Shown: piece by piece, positions 56,503 to 64,000 of the stretch | Layout: each line of letters begins with the position of its first letter | How positions within the stretch are numbered: position 1 is the stretch's first letter | Source of the DNA: Massilia sp. YIM B02443 | GTDB taxonomy: Bacteria; Pseudomonadota; Gammaproteobacteria; Burkholderiales; Burkholderiaceae_D | DNA: 64,000 nucleotides | Direction: 5' to 3' | NCBI RefSeq assembly: GCF_030411955.1 | Contig: NZ_JASNRA010000003.1 | Coordinates: 62,001 to 126,000, forward strand | Program-made: the position numbers and the translations under genes | The notes under the pieces: model-generated | Told to the model about the DNA's origin: nothing | The model's database searches: none | Seen by the model: only the letters and a program-made list of their open reading frames with translations

Positions 56503-57858
56503 ATGTCCAAACCAGAAAAAATCGTCGCCATCAAAGGCATGAACGACATCCTCCCGCAAGACGCACCGCTGTGGGAGCTGTTCGAGAACACCACCGAAAC
56601 GATCCTGAAAAGCTACGGCTACCAGAAGATCGTGACCCCGATCGTCGAGGAAACCCGCCTGTTCTCGCGCGCCATCGGCGCCGTGACCGACATCGTCGAA
56701 AAGGAAATGTATTCCTTCGAAGACTCGATGAACGGCGACCAATTGACCCTGCGCCCGGAAGGCACCGCCAGCGTGGTGCGCGCCGTGCTCGAACATAACC
56801 TGGTCTACGACGGCCCGCGCCGCCTGTGGTACAAGGGCCCGATGTTCCGCCACGAGCGTCCGCAGCGCGGCCGCTACCGCCAGTTCTTCCAGTTCGGCGC
56901 GGAAGCGGTCGGCTTCTCGGGCCCGGACATCGATGCCGAGCTGATCATGATGTGCCGCCGCCTGTGGGACGACCTCGGCATCCAGAACGTGCGCCTGGAG
57001 CTGAACTCGATCGGCAATGCCGAAGAGCGCGCCCGTCACCGTACCGACCTGATCGCCTACCTCGAGAAGCACGAAGACATCCTCGATGCCGAAGCCAAGC
57101 GCCGCCTGCACAGCAACCCGCTGCGCATCCTGGACACCAAGAACCCGGCGATGCAGGAGATGGTCAACGGCGCCCCGCGCCTGCTCGACTACCTGGGCGA
57201 AGAGTCGCTGGCGCACTTTAATGGCGTCAAGAACATCCTGGACCGCGCCGCCGTCCAGTACACCGTCAACCCGCGCCTGGTGCGCGGCCTGGATTACTAC
57301 AACCGCACCGTGTTCGAGTGGGTCACCGACGAGCTGGGTTCGCAGGGCACCATCTGCGCGGGCGGCCGCTACGATCCGCTGATCGAAACCTTCGGCGGCA
57401 AAGCCACGCCGGCGGTCGGCTTCGCGATGGGCATGGAGCGCATCATCGAGCTGATGAAGGCGATGGGCGAGCCGGCCCAGCCGAACCAGTGCGACGTCTA
57501 CATGGTGCACCAGGGCGAAGAAGCGCGCATGCAGGCCTTCATCCTGGCCGAGCGCATTCGGGATGCCGGCCTGGATGTTGTGTTACATTGCGCAACGCCG
57601 GCCGGCGCGGGCAGCTTCAAGAGCCAGATGAAGAAGGCCGACGGCAGCGGCGCGGCGTTCGCCGTGATCATCGGCGAGGACGAGATCGCCAACAACGTGG
57701 CGGCCATCAAGTCGATGCGCGGCGCGGCCGGCGAGCAGCAGCAGACCAGCGTGCCGTTCGAGGAAGTGGTCGATCACCTGGTCGACCAGATCATCAGCGG
57801 CGGCGGTCATGACCACGATCACGACCACGATCACGGCCACGTGCACTACCATCCGTAA
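56503..57858 (+). CDS. hisS: Histidine--tRNA ligase, with His-rich C-terminal tail
   Basis: Class II synthetase that charges tRNA-His. In 451 residues: motif 1 region ([18 protein letters not shown]), motif 2 ([22 protein letters not shown]), the HisA signature [15 protein letters not shown], and motif 3 ([15 protein letters not shown]), followed by the anticodon-binding domain. Unusual is the tail 433-451, [19 protein letters not shown], with eight His in nineteen residues, beyond the normal end [11 protein letters not shown]. The tail may bind metal, or make completion of translation sensitive to His-tRNA supply. Start ATG after ACGAGATAACC, weak. Confidence 0.96.
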   Translation: MSKPEKIVAIKGMNDILPQDAPLWELFENTTETILKSYGYQKIVTPIVEETRLFSRAIGAVTDIVEKEMYSFEDSMNGDQLTLRPEGTASVVRAVLEHNLVYDGPRRLWYKGPMFRHERPQRGRYRQFFQFGAEAVGFSGPDIDAELIMMCRRLWDDLGIQNVRLELNSIGNAEERARHRTDLIAYLEKHEDILDAEAKRRLHSNPLRILDTKNPAMQEMVNGAPRLLDYLGEESLAHFNGVKNILDRAAVQYTVNPRLVRGLDYYNRTVFEWVTDELGSQGTICAGGRYDPLIETFGGKATPAVGFAMGMERIIELMKAMGEPAQPNQCDVYMVHQGEEARMQAFILAERIRDAGLDVVLHCATPAGAGSFKSQMKKADGSGAAFAVIIGEDEIANNVAAIKSMRGAAGEQQQTSVPFEEVVDHLVDQIISGGGHDHDHDHDHGHVHYHP

Positions 57859-57904
57859 TCAGTCCACAACAGCAATCCGAACCTTTCAATAAAAGAAGAC
57901 GCAC

Positions 57905-58588
57905 ATGGCATACGATCATCAAGAACAGGAACAGCTCGATTCCTTCAAGGCGTTCTGGTCGAAGTACGGCAGCATCATCACCTGGGTGCTGATCATCGCG
58001 CTCGGTTCCTACGCCGGTTTCAACTACTGGAAATCGCACAAGCGCAACCAGTCGGTCGAAGCCTCGGCCCTGTACGACGAGCTGCAGACTGCGATGATCG
58101 CCAACGACAATGCCAAGGTGCAGCGCGTGGCCGGCGACATCCGCGCCAAGTACGACGGCACCGCCTACGCCCAGATGGCGGCGTTCGGCGCCGCCAAGGC
58201 CGCCTTCGAAGCGAACGACCTGAAGACCGCCAGGGCGCAGCTGCAGTGGGTGGTGGACAACGGCAACGACGAATACAAGTCGATCGCCCGCATCCGCCTG
58301 GCCGGCGTGCTGCTGGACGAAAAAGCCTACGATGAAGCGCTGAAGGTGCTGAACGGTAACGTGCTGCCGCAGTTCGCCGCCGAAGCCAACGACCGCAAGG
58401 GCGACGTGCTGGTGGCGCAGAACAAGCTGAAGGAAGCGCGCGAAGCCTATGTCGCGGCGATCGCGGCCATGGATGCGAGCAATCCGGGCCGCCAGGTCGT
58501 GGTGATCAAGCTCGAGTCGATCGGCGGCACCGCCCCGGCCGACAAGAACGCGGAACAACAGAAGGCGGCGCAAAAGGCAGCCGCATAA
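57905..58588 (+). CDS. yfgM: YfgM family tetratricopeptide protein (ancillary SecYEG translocon subunit)
   Basis: A 227-residue inner-membrane protein. A short cytosolic N-terminus (DHQEQEQLDSFKAFWSKYG) leads to one membrane helix (SIITWVLIIALGSYAGFNYW, about 23-42) and a periplasmic TPR-like domain (YAQMAAFGAAKAAFEANDLKTARAQLQWVVDNG...YKSIARIRLAGVLLDEKAYDEAL). YfgM associates with SecYEG and PpiD and passes clients to periplasmic chaperones. Position hisS-yfgM-bamB-der is conserved. Start preceded by AAAAGAAGA. Confidence 0.92.
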   Translation: MAYDHQEQEQLDSFKAFWSKYGSIITWVLIIALGSYAGFNYWKSHKRNQSVEASALYDELQTAMIANDNAKVQRVAGDIRAKYDGTAYAQMAAFGAAKAAFEANDLKTARAQLQWVVDNGNDEYKSIARIRLAGVLLDEKAYDEALKVLNGNVLPQFAAEANDRKGDVLVAQNKLKEAREAYVAAIAAMDASNPGRQVVVIKLESIGGTAPADKNAEQQKAAQKAAA

Positions 58589-58605
58589 CAATCGCGCACG
58601 AGATG

Positions 58606-58637
58606 GCCCGCGCACGCCCTATGGCGGCGCGGGCTTT
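58606..58637 (+). other. Hairpin between yfgM and bamB
   Basis: Eight-bp stem GCCCGCGC/GCGCGGGC with a 13-nt loop and only TTT after it. It is probably a weak attenuator or an mRNA-processing structure inside the operon. Confidence 0.45.
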
Positions 58638-58672
58638 GCGTCCTCTATAGTCCAGGAACAAGGTAGAAGAAA

Positions 58673-59827
58673 ATGCGTATTAGCAGGAAGCTTGTTGGTG
58701 TCGGCGTACTGGCCCTGATGACGGGTTGCTCGACCCTGAGTTCGCTCAATCCGTTTGGCGACAAGGATAAGGCCGACCAGCCGGCCAAGCTGGTCGAACT
58801 GAAGGGCACGATGGCCGTGCGCACCGCATGGAAACTCGACATCGGCAAGTCGGAGGGCTACCAGTTCTCGCCGGCGCTGACCGGCAACACCCTGGTCGTG
58901 GCCAGCGGCGCCGGCCACATCGCGCGCGTGGAAGCGGCCGGCGGCAAGCAGCTGTGGCGCATCAACACCAAGGAAGAACTGAGCGCCGGCGTCGGCACCG
59001 ACGGCAACCTGATCGTGGTCGGCGGCGCCAAGGGCAAGCTGCTGGCCTTCGACATGGACGGCAAGCCGCTGTGGGACGTCCAGCTGTCGAGCGAGATCCT
59101 GTCGGCCCCGGTCGTGTCGCAAGGCATCGTGGTGGCGCGCTCGATCGACAACCGCATCGTCGGCTTCGACGCCAAGACCGGCGCCCAGAAGTGGATCGTG
59201 CAGAAGGTGGCGCCGCCGCTGACCCTGCGCACCGCGCCGGGCATGATCGTGGCCGGTACCGATGTGATCGTGGCCCAGCCGGGCGGCAAGCTGTCGGCAT
59301 TGATCCTGGCCACCGGCGCCCCGCGCTGGGACGTCGAGGTCGGCGTGGCGCGCGGCGCCACCGAACTGGAACGCGTGACCGACATCGGCGGCGCCCCGGT
59401 GCTGTTCGAGAACGACGTCTGCGCGGTGTCGTACCAGGGCCGCGTCGGCTGCTTCGATCTCGGCACCGGCTCGGCGCGCTGGACGCGCGAACTGTCGTCC
59501 AGCGTCGGCGTCGCCGTCGACCAGCGCTTCGTGTTCGCCCCGGACGACAAGGGCGGGCTGAACGCGTTCGCACGCGACACCGGCTCGAGCAGCTGGAAGA
59601 ACGACAAGCTGTCGTTCCGCCGCCTGTCGACGCCACTCTCTTATGGCCGCGCCGTCGCGGTCGGCGACTATGAAGGCTATGTGCACTTCCTGTCGCGCGA
59701 AGACGGCACTTTCCTGGCGCGCGCCGCCACCGATGGCAGCCCGATCGTGGGCACGCCGCTGGTGGCCGGCACGAACCTGATTTTTCAAACACAAAACGGA
59801 ACAGTGACCGCGATCGCGGTCGAATGA
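58673..59827 (+). CDS. bamB: Outer membrane protein assembly factor BamB
   Basis: Lipoprotein of the BAM complex that inserts beta-barrel proteins in the outer membrane. The 384-residue protein has lipobox LALMTGCSTL (Cys19) and an eight-bladed PQQ-type beta propeller, with repeated A-x-x-G-x-x-x-W units such as AAGGKQLWRI, DMDGKPLWDVQL, DAKTGAQKWIV, LATGAPRWDVE and DLGTGSARWTREL. Start ATG at 58673 after AAGGTAGAAG. Directly followed by der after 8 bp. Confidence 0.96.
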   Translation: MRISRKLVGVGVLALMTGCSTLSSLNPFGDKDKADQPAKLVELKGTMAVRTAWKLDIGKSEGYQFSPALTGNTLVVASGAGHIARVEAAGGKQLWRINTKEELSAGVGTDGNLIVVGGAKGKLLAFDMDGKPLWDVQLSSEILSAPVVSQGIVVARSIDNRIVGFDAKTGAQKWIVQKVAPPLTLRTAPGMIVAGTDVIVAQPGGKLSALILATGAPRWDVEVGVARGATELERVTDIGGAPVLFENDVCAVSYQGRVGCFDLGTGSARWTRELSSSVGVAVDQRFVFAPDDKGGLNAFARDTGSSSWKNDKLSFRRLSTPLSYGRAVAVGDYEGYVHFLSREDGTFLARAATDGSPIVGTPLVAGTNLIFQTQNGTVTAIAVE

Positions 59828-59835
59828 ATTAACAC

Positions 59836-61173
59836 ATGAAGCCGGTAATCGCACTCGTCGGTCGTCCCAATGTCGGGAAATCGACCCTATTCAACCGCCT
59901 GACCCGTTCGCGTGACGCGCTGGTGGCCGACCTTCCAGGCCTCACCCGCGACCGCCACTATGGCGAAGGCCGGATCGGCGAACGGCCGTTCCTGGTCATC
60001 GACACGGGCGGTTTCGAGCCGGTCGCCAAGGAAGGCATCATGCACGAAATGGCGCTGCAGACGCGCCAGGCCGTGGCCGAGGCCGACGTGGTCGTGTTCA
60101 TCGTGGACGGCCGCCAGGGCCTGACCCCGCATGACAAGACCATCACCGACTACCTGCGCAAGAGCGGCCGCAGCGTCATGCTGGTGGTCAACAAGTCGGA
60201 AGGCATGAAGTACACTTCCGTCACCGCCGACTTCTACGAACTCGGCATGGGCGACCCGTACGTGATCTCGGCCGCCCACGGCGACGGCGTGCACGACCTG
60301 GTCAACGAGGCGCTCGACATCGCGTTTGCCAGCCGCCCGAACGAGCCGGAAGAACTGGAACCGGCCGACCACGGCTTCAAGATCGCCATCGTCGGCCGCC
60401 CCAACGTCGGCAAGTCCACCCTGATCAACACCTTGGTCGGCGAGCAGCGCGTGATCGCCTTCGACATGCCGGGCACCACCCGCGACGCGATCGAAGTGCC
60501 GTTCGAGCGCGACGGCAAGAAGTTCACCCTGATCGACACCGCCGGCATCCGCCGCCGCGGCAAGATTTTCGAAGCCATCGAGAAGTTCTCGGTGGTCAAG
60601 ACCATGCAGTCGATCTCGGACGCCAATGTCGTGATCCTGCTGCTCGACGCCCAGCAGGACATCTCGGAGCAGGACGCCCACATCGCCGGCTTCATCCTGG
60701 AATCGGGCAGGGCGCTGGTGGTGGCTGTCAACAAGTGGGACGGCCTGCAGACCGACCAGCGCGACCAGGTCAAGAACGACCTCGACCGTAAACTCGATTT
60801 TCTCGGCTTCGCCAAGACCCACTTCGTGTCGGCACTGCGCGGCACCGGCATTACCCAACTGATGAAATCGGTCGAGTCGGCGTATGCCGCCGCCACCGCC
60901 AACCTGTCGACCCCGCGCCTGACGCGCGCGCTGCAGGAAGCGGTCGAGAAGCAGGAGCCGAAGCGCAAGGGCACCAGCCGTCCGAAGATGCGCTACGCCC
61001 ACCAGGGCGGCCAGAACCCGCCGATCATCGTCATCCACGGCAATGCGCTGGAAGGCATTACCGAACCGTACAAACGCTACCTGGAAAAGCATTTCCGCGA
61101 GACGTTCAACCTGGTCGGCACGCCATTGCGCATCGAACTGCGCAGCGGGAAAAATCCGTTCGCCAAGGATTGA
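59836..61173 (+). CDS. der: Ribosome biogenesis GTPase Der
   Basis: Essential GTPase of 50S subunit maturation with two tandem G domains and a KH-like C-terminus, 445 residues. First P-loop GRPNVGKS at about 8-15, with [12 protein letters not shown] and NKSEG; second P-loop GRPNVGKS at 187-194, with [23 protein letters not shown] and NKWDGL. KH-like part carries [32 protein letters not shown]. Conserved neighbour of bamB and hfq. Confidence 0.97.
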   Translation: MKPVIALVGRPNVGKSTLFNRLTRSRDALVADLPGLTRDRHYGEGRIGERPFLVIDTGGFEPVAKEGIMHEMALQTRQAVAEADVVVFIVDGRQGLTPHDKTITDYLRKSGRSVMLVVNKSEGMKYTSVTADFYELGMGDPYVISAAHGDGVHDLVNEALDIAFASRPNEPEELEPADHGFKIAIVGRPNVGKSTLINTLVGEQRVIAFDMPGTTRDAIEVPFERDGKKFTLIDTAGIRRRGKIFEAIEKFSVVKTMQSISDANVVILLLDAQQDISEQDAHIAGFILESGRALVVAVNKWDGLQTDQRDQVKNDLDRKLDFLGFAKTHFVSALRGTGITQLMKSVESAYAAATANLSTPRLTRALQEAVEKQEPKRKGTSRPKMRYAHQGGQNPPIIVIHGNALEGITEPYKRYLEKHFRETFNLVGTPLRIELRSGKNPFAKD

Positions 61174-61182
61174 AACCAACAG

Positions 61183-61210
61183 GCTAGGGGCCCGATGTGC
61201 GGCCCCTAGC
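61183..61210 (+). terminator. Hairpin after der
   Basis: Perfect 10-bp stem GCTAGGGGCC/GGCCCCTAGC with an 8-nt loop, ten bp after the der stop. No T-run follows, so termination may be partial before hfq. Confidence 0.5.
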
Positions 61211-61343
61211 AGTACGACAAAAAGTGGCAAAACAGGTTACAGTAGCTCAGAGCACGCATTCGCCATCGCGGAATGTAGCCCAAGACCTTGAAATCCGGCA
61301 AAACGCCTCAAACTTTTAACTACAACAACATTACGGAGCTGTC

Positions 61344-61583
61344 ATGAGCAACAAAGGGCAACTGTTACAAGACCCATTCCTCAACGCCTTGCGCAAGGAA
61401 CACGTCCCTGTCTCGATCTACCTCGTCAACGGTATCAAACTCCAGGGCCACATCGAATCCTTCGACCAATACGTCGTTTTGCTTCGTAATACCGTGACCC
61501 AGATGGTCTACAAACATGCCATTTCCACCGTCGTGCCGGCCCGCGCCGTCAACCTTAACCTCGATTCCAACGAAGCCGAGTAA
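61344..61583 (+). CDS. hfq: RNA-binding protein Hfq
   Basis: RNA chaperone that pairs small RNAs with mRNAs. A 79-residue Sm-like protein: [35 protein letters not shown] (Sm1, with Gln8 of the proximal face) and [12 protein letters not shown] (Sm2, about 56-67). The C-terminal tail is short compared with the 102-residue E. coli protein, as is usual in betaproteobacteria. It has about 170 bp upstream that includes a hairpin and probably its own promoter, and is followed after 5 bp by hflX. Confidence 0.97.
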   Translation: MSNKGQLLQDPFLNALRKEHVPVSIYLVNGIKLQGHIESFDQYVVLLRNTVTQMVYKHAISTVVPARAVNLNLDSNEAE

Positions 61584-61588
61584 GGCCG

Positions 61589-62827
61589 ATGGCTGACGCC
61601 CCCGGCACTCCAACCCTGCGCGCAGCGCTGGTCGGCATCGACTTCGGGACTGGCGACTTCGCCGCCAGCCTCGAAGAGCTGTCGCTGCTTGCGCGTTCCG
61701 CCGGCGCCGAACCGATCACCACGATCACGGCGAAGCGCTCCAGCCCCGACCCCGCCCATTTCGTCGGCAGCGGCAAGGCCGACGAAATCGCCCTCGACGC
61801 CAAGTCGCAGGGCGCAGAAATCGTCATCTTCAATCACGCCCTGTCGCCCGCCCAGCAGCGTAACCTGGAGCGCCGCCTCGGCCTGCGCGTGATCGACCGC
61901 ACCAGCCTGATCCTCGACATCTTCGCCCAGCGCGCCAAGAGCCACGAGGGTAAATTGCAGGTCGAACTGGCCCAGCTGCAGCACCTGGCCACGCGCCTGA
62001 TCCGCGGCTGGACCCACCTTGAACGCCAGAAGGGCGGTATCGGCCTGCGCGGGCCCGGCGAAACCCAGCTCGAGACCGACCGCCGCCTGATCGGCGAACG
62101 GGTCAAGATGCTGCGCGCGCGCCTCGGCAAACTGCGCAAGCAACACGAAACCCAGCGCCGCCAGCGTGGCCGCAACAACACTTTCTCGGTGTCGCTGGTC
62201 GGCTACACCAACGCCGGCAAGTCGACCCTGTTCAACACCCTCACCAAGGCCGGCGTGTACGTGGCGAACCAGCTGTTCGCCACGCTCGACACCACCAGCC
62301 GCCGCATGTACCTGGGCGACGAGGCCGGCAGCGTGGTGATTTCCGACACCGTTGGCTTCGTGCGCGAACTGCCGCACCAACTGGTGGCGGCGTTTCGCGC
62401 CACGCTCGAGGAAACCATCCACGCCGACCTGCTGCTGCACGTGGTCGACGGCTCGTCGCCCGCGCGCATGGAGCAGATCGAGCAGGTCAACGAGGTGCTG
62501 CGCGAGATCGGCGCCGATCACGTGCCCCAGATCCTGGTCTGGAACAAGATCGACGCCGCCGGGCTGGAGCCGGCGGTCGAGCGTGATGAGTATGATAAGA
62601 TCAGCCGGGTTTTCATCAGTGCCCACAGCGGCGCCGGCCTGGACTTGCTGCGCGAGGCCATCGCCGAAGCCGCCAAGTCCGTGCAACGCGAGCCGTACGG
62701 AGCAGCGTTCGAAGCGCAAGAATACGAAGAGCAGGACGACCCCCTCGGGCTCGACGACGACGACGACGAGAACGCCGAGCGTCCTGCCGACAATATGCCA
62801 ACTTCCAACCATGTCAGGCCCCATTAG
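61589..62827 (+). CDS. hflX: GTPase HflX
   Basis: Ribosome-associated GTPase that splits stalled or heat-damaged 70S ribosomes. The 412-residue protein has the N-terminal HflX domain (AHFVGSGKADEIALDAKSQGAEIVIFNHALSPAQQRNLERRLGLRVIDRTSLILDIFAQRAKSHEGKLQVELAQL), the coiled-coil linker, and the G domain with P-loop GYTNAGKS (205-212), DTVGFVRELP and NKID. The C-terminus is acidic (EEQDDPLGLDDDDDENAE). Follows hfq by 5 bp and precedes hflK by 3 bp. Confidence 0.97.
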   Translation: MADAPGTPTLRAALVGIDFGTGDFAASLEELSLLARSAGAEPITTITAKRSSPDPAHFVGSGKADEIALDAKSQGAEIVIFNHALSPAQQRNLERRLGLRVIDRTSLILDIFAQRAKSHEGKLQVELAQLQHLATRLIRGWTHLERQKGGIGLRGPGETQLETDRRLIGERVKMLRARLGKLRKQHETQRRQRGRNNTFSVSLVGYTNAGKSTLFNTLTKAGVYVANQLFATLDTTSRRMYLGDEAGSVVISDTVGFVRELPHQLVAAFRATLEETIHADLLLHVVDGSSPARMEQIEQVNEVLREIGADHVPQILVWNKIDAAGLEPAVERDEYDKISRVFISAHSGAGLDLLREAIAEAAKSVQREPYGAAFEAQEYEEQDDPLGLDDDDDENAERPADNMPTSNHVRPH

Positions 62828-62830
62828 CCT

Positions 62831-64000
62831 ATGTTTGTTTCTATACTAAAAAGATTCGGCGTCAAGTTGTCGCTGAACGATCCACGCTGGGGCCGTAACC
62901 CGGACGACGACCGCAAGGCGCAGGAAGGCCGCCGCCCCGGCGACGGACCGCCCGACCTCGACCAGATGTGGCGCGACTTCAATGCGCGCCTGAACCGCAT
63001 GTTCGGCGGCCGTGGCAACAACGGCGGCGACAACAACGGCGCGCCGGGCCGCGGCGAAATGCGCGGCGCCGGCATCGGCGCCGGCGTGGTCGCCGTCATC
63101 GTCGGCCTGATCTGGCTCGCCAGCGGCGCCTTCATCGTGCAGGAAGGCCAGACCGGCGTGGTCACCACGTTCGGCAAGTTCAGCCACTCGACCACGCCGG
63201 GCTTCAACTGGCGCTGGCCGTATCCGTTCCAGGCGCACGAGACCGTCAACGTGTCGCAGATCCGTACCGCCGAGATCGGCTATCGGGGCACCGTGCGCAA
63301 CAAGCAGCCGCAGGAAGCGCTGATGCTGACCGACGACGAGAACATCATCGACATCCAGTTCGCGGTGCAATACACCCTGAAGGATCCGGTGGCGTGGCTG
63401 TTTAACAACCGCGAGCGCGACGACACCGTGCGCCAGGTGGCCGAGACGGCGATCCGCGAAGTGGTCGGCCGTAACAAGATGGACTTCGTGCTGTACGAAG
63501 GCCGCGAGCAGGTCGCGACCGACGTCCAGACCATGATCCAGCAGATCACCGACCGTTATGCGCTGGGCGCCCTGATCACCAACGTGACGATGCAGGGCGT
63601 GCAGCCGCCGGAGCAGGTGCAGAGCGCCTTCGACGACGCCGTGCGCGCCGGCCAGGACCGTGCCCGCGCCCGCAACGAGGGCGAGGCATATGCCAACCAG
63701 ATCATCCCGGCCGCCCGCGGCCAGGCCTTCCGCCTGCAGCAGGACGCCGAGGCGTACCGCTCGATGGTGGTCGAGAACGCGACCGGTAACGCTTCGCGCT
63801 TCGACCAGGTGGTGGCAGCCTACTCGCGCGCTCCGGCCGTGACGCGCGACCGCATGTACATCGACACCATGCAGCAGATCTTCACCAGCACCACCAAGGT
63901 GATGGTCGACTCGCGCGCCGGCAACAACATGCTGTACCTGCCGCTGGATAAGCTGATGCAGCAGGTGCAGGCCAACGACGCCGCCATCGGCAGCAAGTCG
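62831..64000 (+). CDS. hflK: FtsH protease activity modulator HflK (3' end outside window)
   Basis: Subunit of the HflKC membrane complex that encloses and regulates the FtsH protease. The 390 residues in the window begin MFVSILKRFGVKLSLNDPRWGRNPDD. A Gly/Asn-rich segment (FGGRGNNGGDNNGAPGRGE) precedes one membrane helix (GIGAGVVAVIVGLIWLASGAFIV, about 77-99), followed by the SPFH domain (VQEGQTGVVTTFGKFSHSTTPGFNWRWPYPFQ) and a helical C-terminal part (ARGQAFRLQQDAEAYRSMVVENA). The open frame continues to the last base, so the stop is beyond it. hflC is expected next. Confidence 0.95.
   Translation, partial: MFVSILKRFGVKLSLNDPRWGRNPDDDRKAQEGRRPGDGPPDLDQMWRDFNARLNRMFGGRGNNGGDNNGAPGRGEMRGAGIGAGVVAVIVGLIWLASGAFIVQEGQTGVVTTFGKFSHSTTPGFNWRWPYPFQAHETVNVSQIRTAEIGYRGTVRNKQPQEALMLTDDENIIDIQFAVQYTLKDPVAWLFNNRERDDTVRQVAETAIREVVGRNKMDFVLYEGREQVATDVQTMIQQITDRYALGALITNVTMQGVQPPEQVQSAFDDAVRAGQDRARARNEGEAYANQIIPAARGQAFRLQQDAEAYRSMVVENATGNASRFDQVVAAYSRAPAVTRDRMYIDTMQQIFTSTTKVMVDSRAGNNMLYLPLDKLMQQVQANDAAIGSKS

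Overview
The window is GC-rich chromosomal DNA from a betaproteobacterium, most likely an Oxalobacteraceae member of the Massilia/Telluria/Duganella type. The evidence is gene order and protein families: sdhCDAB-sdhE-gltA next to mdh and acnA, surE-pcm-nlpD-rpoS, rlmN-pilW-rodZ-ispG-hisS-yfgM-bamB-der-hfq-hflX-hflK, and a PEP-CTERM protein. The assignment comes from gene content only; no 16S gene is present.

Layout. 1-1.4 kb: an AT-rich accessory fragment with a type VI secretion lipase effector (Tle1-like, truncated by the window edge and frameshifted) and a PAAR protein. 1.5-13.7 kb: a tricarboxylic acid cycle region. acnA, an MliC-like secreted protein, a CoA-ester lyase and mdh lie on the minus strand; divergent from them are a GntR/HutC regulator, sdhCDAB, sdhE and gltA. 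A perfect 16-bp palindrome sits in the divergent control region. 13.7-26.4 kb: about 13 kb of accessory genes between gltA and sucA, including an AraC/PPOX divergent pair, rnk, gluQ, a PEP-CTERM/CHRD protein, DUF421, a KGG stress protein and ydcF. It ends with a five-gene Fur-box operon (PepSY membrane protein, DUF2271, DUF4198, ApbE, membrane-anchored diflavin reductase). 26.7-33 kb: the 2-oxoglutarate dehydrogenase genes sucA, sucB and lpdA, with a PspC protein inserted before lpdA. 33-38.3 kb: zapE, a lipoprotein, a PP2C phosphatase, a YdcH protein and a DinG/YoaA helicase. 38.4-41.8 kb: a TIR-domain protein followed by a KGGVGR-type ATPase/TPR gene that has lost its P-loop residues and carries an in-frame stop. 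42.3-46 kb: surE-pcm-nlpD-rpoS. 46.3-51.8 kb: rlmD, a hybrid histidine kinase, a BI-1 family membrane protein and ndk. 52-64 kb: rlmN through hflK, which runs off the window.

How the parts work together. The TCA genes supply aconitase, malate dehydrogenase, succinate dehydrogenase with its FAD assembly factor, citrate synthase and the 2-oxoglutarate dehydrogenase complex. The Fur-box operon reads as an iron-starvation, flavin-based electron route: a cytosolic or membrane diflavin reductase, a PepSY membrane protein, an FMN transferase, and a DUF2271 protein carrying a DxxSGAT sequence that matches ApbE target sites. The TIR/TPR pair resembles conflict-system (defence) modules but looks degraded. 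Paired inverted REP-like palindromes occur at several gene ends. I saw no rRNA, tRNA, CRISPR array or complete insertion sequence.
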